In this document: positions 22,058 to 34,329 of the stretch, piece by piece | Position numbering within the stretch: position 1 is the first letter of the stretch | Layout of the letters: each line of letters starts with the position of its first letter | Source: Ignelater luminosus | Taxonomy: Eukaryota > Arthropoda > Insecta > Coleoptera > Elateridae | DNA: 64,000 nt | Assembly: GCA_011009095.1 (NCBI GenBank) | Contig: VTPC01000833.1 | Span: 67,090 to 131,089, forward strand | Direction of reading: 5' to 3' | Notes under the pieces: generated by a model | The model's input: the letters and a program-made list of their open reading frames with translations, nothing else | The model's database searches: none | Told to the model about the DNA's origin: nothing | Made by a program: the position numbers and the translations under genes

Positions 22058-22061
22058 TTAA

Positions 22062-24205
22062 AAGGCAACTGACACGTCAGCATCAAAAAAACATTTTATT
22101 GAAATAAATGCAAAAGTTTAAAAATCAATCGTGGCTTTATCTCAAAGGACTAGTTATAATATGCATGGCATACAAGAAAAATGAGCTTTCAAGGAATTTT
22201 TTATATTAAAAGAATTGCAGAATCTCAAGTACCTACTTTAATTTCCAAACACAATAAATTTATTAAATTTAATTGTTATTTAGTAATGACATTTCTTTAT
22301 TTACATATTTATGAACACATTAATTCCAATTAGAAGTGGGGTTACGCAAAATACAACTTCATTCGTAAAAGCTTTCCATTTTTAGGTATACTATAAGGGT
22401 AAAATTTACCTTCTCTGTATTACGCTTGAAATGAACATCCGGGATGATATCTAAGCCTGGTTAGTTCTCTGGATCAATAGGGGTCAATTGTAATCGAATT
22501 TTATTTGGTACTGGGTAAAAACGAGATTATAACTTCTTACTTGGACAGTATAGAGTTAATCCCTTCAAAATTTGATTTATTATGACAAGTAATGAAGGAT
22601 TTTCTCAAACTTCATAATGAAAACCAATCTAACCCGTGGTGTTTCGTGTAAGTTTCGAGATAAGTGAAAATTAGTTTTGACATTTAAATGGGAATCTATA
22701 TCCAAAAGAGGAATATAGAGCCGGACCTGATTTTCATTTTCATTCGAGGGTTGCAGCAGGACCGAACGCGAACAAGGGATCAAAGGAAGTTTAAACATAT
22801 TGAAAACCATCCTATATCAATTCGAAATTTAAAATAATAAAGTTTTGAAAGCCTTAAAAATATTTTTCTAAGTACAAGTTTACCGAGAGGCGTTAACAAC
22901 AATCAGAATCAGACTGGGAGTTGTAAAACAGTATTTTCAGTTGAATATAATATGAAAGAAACATATCGTCAAGAGTCGACATGACTTCATCCAGACCCAA
23001 ATATCTCTCGTATAACCATTAGCACCCGCAAATTTGACTTTCATGGACCATTCTTGAGGGTAAAAGTGTTCATGGTTATCGCATAAACGCTGATAGCTTT
23101 CGCAGAACGAATATTAACGAGGCCTTTTTTATTCAAGGAATCTTTAAAGCGATTAGTACCGCTCGCTCTCTATTGTTCTTGATGAATTGTAGGCATTTTG
23201 CTTTTAACGCCAGGTTTAAATGTTTAAGTTTTCCATCAAGCTGTACCTCGGCTGTTGCGGTCGCAGCCATTTCCGGCTCGCAGTTCCGGAATTTGTAATC
23301 TCGGAGCTTTTATGAGGCGCATCTTATGATACTAGATTCCACCGGTGCTGGCCCGGAATCACGTCATGTATTTGCTAATGCAATTGCGTTAATGCGATGT
23401 CTATGTTGTATTAATGCTTAGAATTTATAGGCGTCCGTGCAAAAACAAGAAAACGTAACGCTCTTACTGCCGCTGCTAATTCTACCTGAATGGGGTAAAC
23501 AGCCGACTTAGAAATGAATTTACTTAAATGGATCATTCACTTAACGCAACCCCATCTAAAACAATGAGGTTTTTCGTTTACCTCGTGCTCTCTTTTTTTT
23601 GAAGGTGAACCTACATAGTGAAACGTAGTCCATCTACATTTATTAACTCGAACCTCACAATAAATCCAGTTTATATCTTTATTTCAATTTTCCTTAAACT
23701 CGTAAAGTTTTAAAAATAGCAACGCAAAACCACAATAATTGGATACTTCAATTAAATATTTCTAGCCACAAAAAATATAATTTAACTCAACAGATCAATT
23801 GTAGTTTTTTTTCTTGCCAAATCTTGTGATTATTGCATTATTATATCTTTGCTTAAATCAGCTGAAAGGAAGTAAATTCCTCCTAGAAGAATAAAGTTGA
23901 GCTTTAATACCTAATAAGATCCTTGTAGGATGACTGTTGTGACCTGAATACTACAGAAAACTAAACTAACATTAAATGAACAGATATATTAAAAGGCTGG
24001 ACGAATTCGTTTGTGTCCAATAGCAAAGTGCATTCAAACTCGTCATGAGTTTTCAAATATTTCCCCTTCCCAAAATAAGAGGAACTAGTTACAATTAAAC
24101 TAACATGCCAAGTTACTACTACTACTAACAAACGGCTTAAAATCCTTGATGTGCCAATTTCTTTTCATACATACAATAACCTATTCCTTTCCTTATCCTA
24201 AAATT
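22062..24205. other. Unassigned AT-rich sequence
   Basis: No gene recognised. A more GC-rich, possibly conserved non-coding segment lies at about 23200-23440. Confidence 0.4.
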
Positions 24206-24209
24206 TCCC

Positions 24210-26470
24210 GTAAAGATTTAATACAGAAGCTCTTTCAGAACTTAAAATATCTGGTTAAGAGGACTCGAGCTCTAGATCCTTGGGACGATGCTCATCACCA
24301 GACAAACGCATTTATCCACCAAAATTTAAAAAATTGAGTCTCTACGAAGAGCACAAGTCAACGCGCTAGGATTCGCATTCCACTTACGATGTTGCTCCCT
24401 AACGTAGAAAGAAATCATAGTTTTGTGACCCTTACCCTTATATTCCTCGGTTAACTTAGTAAACTCTCTACTCCACTATCGCTTTTGACGATCTGGGAGT
24501 ACGCCAAAGAGCAAAAAGGCGCGCCCTTCCAGAAATCTACAGATGTTCAGCGCAGTTGCTTGACGTATAGAAACGAGAAGGCTAAACTTGCTGAATTCGT
24601 CCGTCACAACAAATATAAATTGGTGTCCACGTGAACTGCGTGCAAGCAGTTCAACTAAGTCAACGCTAATGACTTGCCAGGAGAATTTCCCAGAAAGTCT
24701 GTAGGTAACTTCTGCTCAGGTTTTGTTATTTGACAGATGACGCACGACCTAACATACGTAGTGATATGATTGATCATAGGGGGCCAATGATACAGCCTGG
24801 TGACTTTATGGAAGGTCTTGTAAATCCTGAGATCTCCACAGATAGGCTCGTCATGACATTGCAAAAGAAAGTCTGTTTCTTGTAATCTTTAAGAAGAACG
24901 AGTCTCCAGGAATCTTTAAAATTCTGGGTAATCACAAGGGAGTTTCTTGTATAACTTATTATCCGAAACTTGCCATAAAGGATAAGAAAGTGGTTTCTGA
25001 TTAATTGATCCCTTCATTTTTAAATACCAAGAATCTTTCACTTGGGTGATTTCAAAATGGTTAGACTCGACTTAACGGTTTTCAAGCGATGACGACATTA
25101 GCCTTAAAAAGCATCTGGGACCACATGACATAACATCCAGCATCCTAGCCTACCTTGGTGGTCTAATAATGATGGTCAGTCACTACAGTGAATTTAGTAC
25201 CTTCTAAGTAGCATCGAAGCTTCTCTATGCTCCATAGAACTGCCAAACACTATTTTTCCGTGACAGAATACTTTCGCGGGGGATCGAGAAATGTAGGAAA
25301 TGACGTGCTCCATACCTGCGTAGTTCAGCGACAATACGACTCCGATTTGAAGAATAAACTCATGGTCAAAATCGGCGATACACAAGATGCAGGCTGAGAC
25401 CAAAACCTCTTTAATACGTTTGAAGGCCGATTCACACTTTTCAGATTAAACAAACTTAGTCCCCTTCAGTAAAACGTTGTTAAGAGGAGCAAGAAGTCCG
25501 GAATAGCATGGGATAAAACGCTCGTAACAGGATATCATCCCGAATACTTTACAAACTTCAGTAGCGGCTTGCGGCGAAGGTAAGTTCAATACAAGCTCGA
25601 CCTTATCAAGATCGACGTACCCTAGCTGTTTCAGTTCCAACCGACACAAAAGATTTTTCTCCCGATTAAGATTGATACCAGCAGTACCTAGACGATCTAG
25701 TACGTTTTGAAAAATCTCCACGTGCTTATCGAAGTCGGGAGGTTACAAAACTGATGTCGCAAAGGTGAAGTGGAACAATCCTCGACTGCTCTCCTCTAAT
25801 TTCTCTTACCAATATGCACTCTCGATATTGAGGTTACTAATGGATCGGATCTAACTTACAATCAGACAGAATAGATGAAATGTACGGCATTTTTTTCAGT
25901 GACTTGATTCACTTTTCGGAAGTCAACGACGTACCATCCTTTTTAGGGACCAATAAGACAAGCAAAGACCAAGCGCTTGTAGACCGTTCGACAACTCCCA
26001 CTTACAACAATTCGTCTAACTCTTTATCAATAAGACGTTGTTTATAAGGAGAAACTGGGTAGTATCTCTGTTTGATCGGGGACTATTCGCAATTATCCGG
26101 TGTTTAATCACGTTGGTGTACCTAAACAAGAACGTTGGTCACGAGTCAAATCGGATTCGTCAAGGATTTGATTGGTAAAAAGAACAGGAGGTTCATGCTT
26201 GGAAAAATGCCATTCTCCCGCTCTAAGATTTGAGATGATTCCCATCTTAACTATTCCAAAAAGACTAATTGGCGTAACCGAAGCACCACATACAAATCGA
26301 TTAACTTAACGACAACTTTCAATCAAATAGGTGCAGAGACGACACCTAAACAGTCACCTAACTCACTATTAGTTACTATTTAAGCCAATTTTTTCGAATA
26401 TTTGACTCCAGGTTTCCTGATTGATAAAGGTCCTGTTTGCACCAGAATCCAACAACTCATGAAATGCCCA
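24210..26470 (-). pseudogene. Gypsy pol remnant (protease, RT, RNase H, integrase)
   Basis: Reading the minus strand downward: protease motif LLDSGANRTFI near 26455-26420; RT entry with PIKQRYYPVSP-like sequence near 26080; VPKKDGT and VDFRKVNQVTEKN near 25950-25880. The YxDD position near 25760 is mutated, although PDFDKHVEIF follows it. RT thumb (LNREKNLLCRLELKQLGYVD) spans 25670-25610, RNase H (HVISYISRSPAKVF) 25310-25270, the integrase zinc-binding region (VRSCVICQITKPEQK) about 24760-24720, and the integrase core (FIFVVTDEFSKF) about 24620-24585. Integrase sequence continues to about 24210. Many stops and shifts; non-functional. Confidence 0.8.
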
Positions 26471-26639
26471 TTTTAATATAAGGGAATTCTTCTTTTCCAA
26501 CTTGAGCTAAGGTATAATCAAGGACGACCTTTTCCTTAGAATTTACAACTTCGAAAGAATTATTAATGACCGATTTACGCTTGCAGGACAGCCTACGGCC
26601 TAAATCTGTTTCCCCAAGCTTTAGGGTTACAGATGGGAC

Positions 26640-27150
26640 AGGTATGACGAGTTACATTATTTCTTCCAATGGCAACGATAACAAAGTTTTACGCTAGTTG
26701 CCCCCGCGGAAGTTGAGGATTCCCTAATACTAGTTGAAGACGCAGAAATACGAAAATAATCGAGATTGGGTTCTAAGATAAGTTCACCTCTAACAGGGTG
26801 GTTCAAAATCATTAATTTTTGCTTTCGCAGCTTTTCAATTCAATGAATTCTGGAGGAATACTAATCCCAATCAAAGCCAGTTCTTCTTGGTAAAATGTTA
26901 GGATGTTGGAGCGTAAAACTTAAAGGCGCAGACTATCAGAAACTGGGGTTGGCGTACGATCAAACAACGAAGACATTGTTGCCACATAAATACCGATGGA
27001 CTCGTCTGGGCCTTGAATACGATGAAGAATTTGGTTCCACAAATGATCAGCGTGGTACCAAGGAAGAAACTCCTGCTTTATACAAGTGATTAAGCTATCC
27101 CAATCGTGAACTCCACTACGAATTAACATAGCAAGGCTTTACCTTCAAAA
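26640..27150 (-). pseudogene. Gypsy gag remnant with zinc knuckle
   Basis: A capsid-like segment reads WDSLITCIKQEFLP, then LHRIQGPDESIGIYVATMSS and LFDRTP (27100-26940 on the minus strand), typical of retrotransposon gag. A degraded CYRC-containing zinc knuckle is near 26690-26640. Gag would package the element RNA; this copy is broken. Confidence 0.65.
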
Positions 27151-27199
27151 AGTTCTGTAGGGGAATCAAAGAGTTGGGACTTGTCTAAATGGCGCGATT

Positions 27200-30100
27200 T
27201 GCACCCTCCCCAAAAAGGCAGTGAAACTCAAACCAACTGGCCCACTAGTAAATTAAGAGAGTTGTGGGTAAAGAATCGACTACTGAACTGGGACCAAGCA
27301 AATGAAAGTCAGGAAAGGAAGGTTTGTCACTGCTAATCTTACTATTATAATCGGAGGTTAATTCCATTAATGACGACTTCTTCGTCCTCTGCAACATAGT
27401 ACTTGACTCTACTCGTTCTAAACTACTGAATAAATAGGAATATTTAGTTTCGATTCTCTTATCTGGCCTGTTATCGACAAGGCAGTCAACAAAATCTTTG
27501 GGCTCAACTAATTTATTTGCATATTTAAACCGGACTCTGTAATAAGGCCCCTCGATTGTAATTCATACTTTAAATCGTACTTACACCAATTCATGAGTGA
27601 GTGTTTTAGCACCTTGTTAGCACCTTATAGGTTTCAAAATAATTCTACATAATTATGTATAATTATAAAGAGAATTGTTCTAATTTCATTTGTATCGAAG
27701 CTTTATCTCGATGACGTTTCACTAAAATACAAAAACACAATCAAACAAAAGATTTAACAATAGAAACTTGAACTTTATTGTTCAAATATTAGCGTTAGTA
27801 AATCTTCAATATTGAAAGACACATATCGTTTTTCGATTCGTTTATTTTCTATACGTTACATATAGGTTTATGAAACTATTATAAATTGAAAATGAAATTG
27901 CCTATTGTATTTCCAAGCGTTCTTGTTTAATAGCGTGTCAATTTTATTATCATTCTAGTCGAATTGTGTTCTGTTTTTTTTTCTTCCTACAAGGACCATG
28001 GTAACCTCTATTGAAATTTTATTAAGTAACCTGATATTCTTGTTGCTTGTCTCGTTTGCGCTTATATTCCAAAGCTAAAGTGGGCCTATACTTATTTATC
28101 ACTTGCTAGGCAAATATCAAAAATCGAACGAAGCACATTTTTAGTGTGTAAACACAAAACAGAATTCAAACAAAACCAAAAATGAATTTTCTCTAGATGA
28201 AAAATTCTTTCCACTTTTTTTTATATAAAATCGATGCTTAAGTTCATATCTAAAATTCAAACGGACATCGATGGTTGCATAAAGTAGGTGCGTCTTTCAT
28301 CAATCACGTTGAAACAGAGAGACATATCCGAATCTGATAGGTGTAGCATGAAGGCAACTTTCGGGTAGAGAATTCTACATGAACTTAATTTTCAGCATCG
28401 AGAAACTCACATTTGCATTCATCGCAAGATTGATCATGTTATTCTCTATACACAGGTTGTTTTAATGAGAACCTAATCGAGAACGGACCGAAACAAAGGA
28501 CGCGTAAAATGTATTCTGACTCTTTCGAAATTAAATGATAATAACGATCTCGGGAATCATGCAAAACTCGTTTCCAGGAGGAACAACGGTTGTGGCTCTG
28601 ATATAAAACGCCCAGTTCGGGTTGTGCCTATTTCATTTGACTACTACTTTCAGATTCGCGACTTAATTTGGTTTTATTTTATTGGAAAAAGTTTGTCCAA
28701 GGGTTCTCTCCGTCAGACGGAAAATTAATTGAAAAACTCGGAAACCATAATTATCTGTTAGGTTAGAGAGAGTTGCAGTGGAATTATATTTTTTATTGTC
28801 TGTGGTATTGCGTGGTGAAAATAAGAATTTGCTTTTTAGTTTAAATTAATTAAATAGCTAGATCCAAATGAAAATGTAATTAGCCTGGAAAATTATAAAA
28901 AGATTCTCCAAACTATTAAGCCATCTGTGCGCTTAAAACAGTTACATTGGCTGCCTCTCTATTGCAATGCAAATTCTCAAGCAAAAACATATTCGGAATA
29001 ACGAAAGACTAAGGGAATTCCGTACCGTACTATTTCTTAAAAACGCTAAGTGGTTTCTTTAATTTGAAAACCAATAAAGTCTCGAGGTTGAAATTGTCAT
29101 TTCTGTGTCGTTTTCAGAATTTCTTAGAATTGTTTACAAATTTCTGTGAAAAGCCAAATGACAAATGTGAAAACAGATAAAAACGACTAAAATTCTCCTG
29201 AAAATGACGAACTGGTCAATTAAACTTTGTACAATAACAATCTTGTATATAGAATGCAAGGGCATCATAAAACAGAATTTCTGAACCTAAAAGTCATGAA
29301 CTCTTTAAAAAGGATCGCATCAGAATTCTGGTCAACCGGTTCAGGGTATCTTTCAAGATCGGTTTCGGTCCGGGTCGATCCACCACAGATCCCGTACTCT
29401 ACTTTCATACGAACAACTCTAGATCCGGACACCCACCACTACAACACCTCCCTATGGGTGTTATCCGGCAGCTTCGTGAAAAGGTACAAAATCCTGACGA
29501 CCGAAATAAGCCGACTACAGTTTTGGCTCTAGATTTGAAATGTCAAACCAAACCTTCAAAAGACTTAGGTCGTTTAGTTTGTTACAGTAACCAGACCCTA
29601 GACGAGATATTCACTTCACCTGAAACTTTAAAGCTCGCGTTCCGAACTTTTCTTCTTTAGTCACCTACAAGGTAGAGCATTGATTGAACATTGTTCATCA
29701 ACGCAGGTATGCTCTTCAGACTTGAGGCCGGCATCCCAGGACACTGCTTCATCTGACCCTTCACCCGCTATTAGGTTTCCCTTTTCGTCATATGCGATCG
29801 CTCGATTCCGATAGAATGAAAAGGTTAGAAATCAATGCACCGTCTGCACATCTTTCATCCCATGTCGGAGATTCCTCTTATAGATATGAGCCTGAAATTC
29901 AAAAACACGGCGGGTAATAAAGACCAAGGCCAGCTTATTTCAGACAGACGCTAAGCCAGTAGGGCAGCTGCCTAAGGGCACATTGATATATGGGAACTCT
30001 GACATTGTCTCATGGGCTAAAATAAAAACTTTTCGCGAGAAAATAAAATCATCTTCTTAATTTTTGGACTTGTTTTTTCTTTGTTTCTTAAAAATTACGT

Positions 30101-30420
30101 AAATTCTAAAATGACAGATATAAGAATCCGCAGCGTTTTATTTTGTCGTATTCTTATAGCTTGCTTAGTTAGCTCAGTAAAAGGAGTGCTTAAGTATTCA
30201 AGCAAGATCACCTAAATATGAAAACAAACAAATACCAAAGACACTGTGAGTATAAGGTTGCAATATTCCGAAAATTGAAACTCTTCTTTCACTTCACATC
30301 TAAAGAACATAAAACTGTGAGTTTCCTTCGTCTAGACCTCTAGAGTAGTACTCAGAAAATGGATAACATCGTATTTTTCTGCTTAATTGGACATATTTCA
30401 TCGTATATGACGAATCTAAA
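27200..30420. other. Unassigned sequence
   Basis: AT-rich. Two overlapping open frames at 29227-29532 (101 codons) and 29454-29660 (68 codons) have no motif I recognise; the 29300-29950 segment is less AT-rich and may be part of a decayed repeat. Confidence 0.35.
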
Positions 30421-30425
30421 TAACA

Positions 30426-30632
30426 GACGTCATTAAGACGTTACTTTTTTGAAATTGGTTATCAAGCATCCCAGTTGTTTAATATGACGTCAAAAAGACG
30501 TCTACTTCGTCATTAAATGACGTCTTTTTCACATCCTGGTATGAATTGTTTCAGCTGTAATATATTAATGTTTTTTCAAACATGAATGCGACATAACTGA
30601 CGACTAATAAATCATATGAAGTAGACGTCACC
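30426..30632. repeat. GACGTC-rich palindromic block at gap edge
   Basis: The palindrome GACGTC occurs five times in about 205 bases (30426, 30486, 30497, 30519, 30624). The middle copies form an inverted pair around TGACGTCAAAAAGACGTC and GACGTCTTTTTCAC. It directly abuts the 400-N gap, which suggests a longer repeat that the assembly could not resolve. Confidence 0.6.
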
Positions 30633-31032
30633 NNNNNNNNNNNNNNNNNNNNNNNNNNNNNNNNNNNNNNNNNNNNNNNNNNNNNNNNNNNNNNNNNNNN
30701 NNNNNNNNNNNNNNNNNNNNNNNNNNNNNNNNNNNNNNNNNNNNNNNNNNNNNNNNNNNNNNNNNNNNNNNNNNNNNNNNNNNNNNNNNNNNNNNNNNNN
30801 NNNNNNNNNNNNNNNNNNNNNNNNNNNNNNNNNNNNNNNNNNNNNNNNNNNNNNNNNNNNNNNNNNNNNNNNNNNNNNNNNNNNNNNNNNNNNNNNNNNN
30901 NNNNNNNNNNNNNNNNNNNNNNNNNNNNNNNNNNNNNNNNNNNNNNNNNNNNNNNNNNNNNNNNNNNNNNNNNNNNNNNNNNNNNNNNNNNNNNNNNNNN
31001 NNNNNNNNNNNNNNNNNNNNNNNNNNNNNNNN
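30633..31032. other. Assembly gap, 400 N
   Basis: Exactly 400 N. Its left edge is in the GACGTC-rich block. Confidence 0.95.
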
Positions 31033-31639
31033 GATAGCATGCTAAGAGAAATCTGATCCTACCAATGCATAAGCGGTTTCCTACCGATAACGAGGTGTTC
31101 CATAAGGATCTGACTCCTTGCTCATTAAAGGTTTCCCCACCAAGGAAAAGCTTGAAGTGTTGAACTAGACGGAAAATGATCCCCATAGAAAATTTTTAAG
31201 ATGATGAGAGTGTCATCAAAGTCTGGTATCGGGACCCAAAAGTGAAAATGTGCGGGAAAACTCGTTGAGTGAACAAATTAATTAAAGCGAATGGAGGTCA
31301 CAAATTTTCCTGTTTGTTTCAACTAATTTTCATAGTATCTGTAGCAGTAGTAAGTTATGCCCTTATTCATAGACAGTACATGAGCTAAGTTTGAACTTGA
31401 GCTTTACTCAATCATGTCATAATATTTTATAGTTAACTCAAAAATACCAACTCGTACTTGTACTCACCTTCATGTTAAAGAAACGGTCGACTTAAGTTTA
31501 ATTTATAGGTTGAGCGTTCTCGGTAAATCAAAACATGCTTGCTGAAGCCAGGCAAAAATTCACTTAAGTACTGACTAACTGGTTATGAACACGGATCTGT
31601 TTCGAAAAATGAAAAAATTAAGTAACTTCTCAGAAAATT

Positions 31640-32590
31640 GAGAAACTCAAAAGTTGTCTAATGTCCTAGTTTTTACGAAAATCTTGAAACTGACAATAAT
31701 CCATCTGTATTTCCTCTTCATAATCTCTGCGAACTCATCGTTCCACCACGGTACCATACATTTTCTTGGTCGCCTGGACGATTTCGGAATACTAACGGAG
31801 GTTGCTGATAATATGAACGATGTGACCTCCTTAACGCAGTCGGATACGCTATCTGGATGCGTAATGTGTGGGATGGACGTGGAAAACTTATTCCAGTCGG
31901 CTTTCTTCAGTAACTATCTCTGTGGAAATGCCACCGGTGTAACATGTGTCGAGAACAATATAAGTATCGGGATATGGTCCAAAAGGATATCTTCATCCGC
32001 TGTGAACCACTCGAGTTTGGTCGCCAGGGTAAGTGAAGAAAAAGAAAGATCGATACAAGAGAAAGAATTGGCCCGTGCATTCAAGTACGTCGGACGGTTT
32101 GTTTTGGAATAATTAAATTGTTGTTCGAAACTACGTCGTCGATGATTCTACCTTGTATGTTCGTGTTGTTTGCTTCTCATATCTCATTATGAGCATTGTA
32201 ATCGCCCAGAAGAAGGCATGAAGCAGGCAGCTGGTCAATAATGTTTTGGATATCTGCTGCGTTTTCTGGACCTTTAGGTAGGTACAGGCTACAGATAGAC
32301 ATACAGATGGGATAGAAGGTGCGTATGGCGACAACTTGAAGTGTAGAATTGATTAAGAGTTCTGTTGCAGGGATATCCTCTCTAATAAAGATAGCTACCC
32401 CTCCAATGCCCCTTTTGCAATCAGGGCCATCCGTTCTGTGACACGAGAAACCCCTGAGGTTAAACGACTGATCTGCTTTCAATCTAGTTTCTTGAAAACA
32501 CAGACAAAAGGCGTTTTTTATCGACAATGATCCTTTTAATTTCGGATAACGATGGACTAATCCAATGGAGTTAACCTGAATTAAGGTGTT
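31640..32590 (-). pseudogene. Jockey-like endonuclease domain
   Basis: APE-type endonuclease of the ORF2 protein. Minus-strand frames give FQETRLKADQSF (near 32490), GGVAIFIREDIPATELL (near 32390), ICSLYLPKGPENAADIQNII (near 32280) and LPASCLLLGDYNAHNE (near 32210), with catalytic-type Glu and Asp motifs. After a frame break come DWNKFSTSIPHITHPDS (near 31885) and VPWWNDEFAEIMKRKYR (near 31720), the usual linker to RT. Stops and shifts separate the parts. Non-functional. Confidence 0.78.
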
Positions 32591-33099
32591 AGTTGTGAGA
32601 GATACTGTGGAAGAATAGTTACGAATAAATGTAAAAGAATCATTGTATATGTGTTAAAAGATACAGTACAATGGATATTAATTAAACGAAAGGTGAGTAG
32701 CCCACCGCTATCTATTACCTCCCGAAGAGCCTTTGTGAGGTTTTCCCAATGGCCATCCCGGTTGACAGTTCCTCGTTAGACTCTGCGCTCGAGTGGATTA
32801 CAGATAGATCATTCTACCTTGCACTGCCAGGATCGGTAGATAGCACCCATTACGTTTGCGCTTATCTATTACAGTACTGGACTTTGGCGTCCCTGGTTCG
32901 GAAGGAGATGGCATGGTGGATTTCCAAGAAATTGCGTCAGGGGAAGCGAAGTACCAGACTTCTGAGACGATGTACAAGAAAGGGACAAGGACTGATTGCC
33001 ACTAGAAGTTCCATAGTTTCCCGGTGGAGTTGTGCCTGACAAAAGAAGTTGCGCTTTAAAAGAGATCCAACTTCTTTTTCTACCGCTGCTACCGTTATT

Positions 33100-33900
33100 T
33101 GAGTATCAAAGATTCTACAATAAGTGCTATATCTGTCACTTGACTAGGGGATTTTGCAGCAGCTTGCGAGTAGGAAGCATGACGTCTTCCTAGCCTCTGC
33201 ATACGAAATTTTCTTTAGCGTTTGCACCGTCTTCATTTCTTTTTCCAGCTTATATACCGGACATTAAAGATAGATGATTGCCTTCACAATTGACTGCATT
33301 CTGAATTCTTGTGCGAAGGCTTACCACAGTTACACAAGGGCGTTCTCTTGTAATTAGCCGAGATATGGCCGAAAGACTAACATCTGTAACATCTTAACGG
33401 CGCTGGGATGTAGGGTCGTAGTACTTCTAAGTTGTATAGGGACACTCTGATTCGATCTGGTAGCTTCAGACGGTTGAAAGTAAGTAAGATAGAAGCAGTA
33501 TTTACGGACACACTGTTTCGTCTTGTCATACTTTTTACTTCTACGACGCCGTCTTCACTCAATGCTTCTACTATTTCCTCAGTTGAACAGTTTAGGAGGT
33601 CTGTATGTGAAATGATTGCCTTGGTATAATTAAGCCTTTCGTGAGGAACTATCGTTACTGGTTGGTCTCCAAACATCTGCATCTGACCGATTTTCTTTAC
33701 TTGGGCGAAGTTTGACGTTTCAATTAACAGAGCTCCTTTGATCTTTCTAACGGATTTAACCAAGCCAACTTCTGCTCTTATGATTCGCTCATATATCAAA
33801 AGGATTGTCCTGGGAGAAATCTCCCGTTACTTTCTTAATGACAAAAAACGAGTTACAAAACATTTTGCATTTATTAGTAGTATTCGCACGACTGGTGTTT
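33100..33900 (-). pseudogene. Jockey-like ORF1 (nucleocapsid-type)
   Basis: RNA-binding ORF1 of a Jockey-type element. The N-terminal part (VIKKVTGDFSQDNPFDI, near 33845-33795) is in a different frame from the main 140-codon frame (33799-33377). The main frame carries SVRKIKGALLIETSNFAQVK and ends in the first zinc-knuckle cysteines (LRCYRC). Downstream, degraded CX2C knuckles (CGKPSHKNSEC, NCEGNH) continue to about 33250, and SYAEARK is near 33195. The arrangement matches Jockey ORF1 proteins. Disabled by at least two frame breaks. Confidence 0.75.
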
Positions 33901-34329
33901 GATTTAAACAAACGTTGGGGGTTTTTAGGTGGGCTCCCTTCCACCCTAAGGGATTTTGATTATCCATATGAGGGAAGAATAAATTCATTCCTCGAGCTCT
34001 TCACTCTCCCCGGAGCTTCAAATCCGACGCTGCACCGCAAGCCGGAGCAGACGCCAGGACTACTCAAGAAATATAGCCACATACGTAGCAACTCGCTTGT
34101 AGATATCACAGAAGAAAAAATACGTAAAAGAGTAGACAAGAACGGCGAAAAGGAAAGCTTAGACAGAGGAACGCAAAGAAAATTTACAGAGGCCTCCATT
34201 TTCCTCCTTTCCTCTTATGACCTCCAGGACAGGAGTGGGCCTATTCTACCCCGGGATTTTTTTTTACTTGCCATTACAGCTGTGACATTTTTTATATTTA
34301 ACTTATACGCCAAGAATCATTGAAAGTAA

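Larger units (their letters stand above)
20012..22061 (+). mobile_element. PiggyBac-like element, 5' end not found
   Basis: A decayed transposase gene is followed by about 330 bases of non-coding sequence and a terminus ending CGACGAAGGG at 22057, then TTAA (22058-22061). TTAA is the obligatory piggyBac target and CCC/GGG ends are usual for the family. A matching 5' terminus was not found upstream, so the left boundary given is only the putative start codon. Confidence 0.75.
24210..27190 (-). mobile_element. Ty3/gypsy LTR retrotransposon, decayed
   Basis: Minus-strand order is gag (about 27150-26880), zinc knuckle, protease, RT, RNase H, integrase (to about 24210), the standard Ty3/gypsy order. 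LTRs were not identified with confidence on either side. Multiple stops and frameshifts indicate an old copy. Confidence 0.78.
31640..34290 (-). mobile_element. Jockey-like non-LTR retrotransposon, RT missing
   Basis: The minus strand reads ORF1 (about 33900-33100) then endonuclease (about 32590-31640). The expected RT would lie below 31640 but nothing RT-like is seen before the 400-N gap at 31032. The 5' limit near 34290 is uncertain. Losing the 3' half while keeping the 5' half is the reverse of the usual 5' truncation, so later deletion or mis-assembly is likely. Confidence 0.7.

Noticed and set aside
31654-32112. 152-codon plus-strand frame with a hydrophobic N-terminus resembling a signal peptide
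   Set aside because: The opposite strand reads as the Jockey-like endonuclease C-terminus and its RT linker, so this frame is antisense.
33805-34323. 172-codon plus-strand frame, charged and protein-like
   Set aside because: It overlaps the 5' part of the minus-strand Jockey-like element and matches no family I recognise; kept out of the gene list but not fully excluded.
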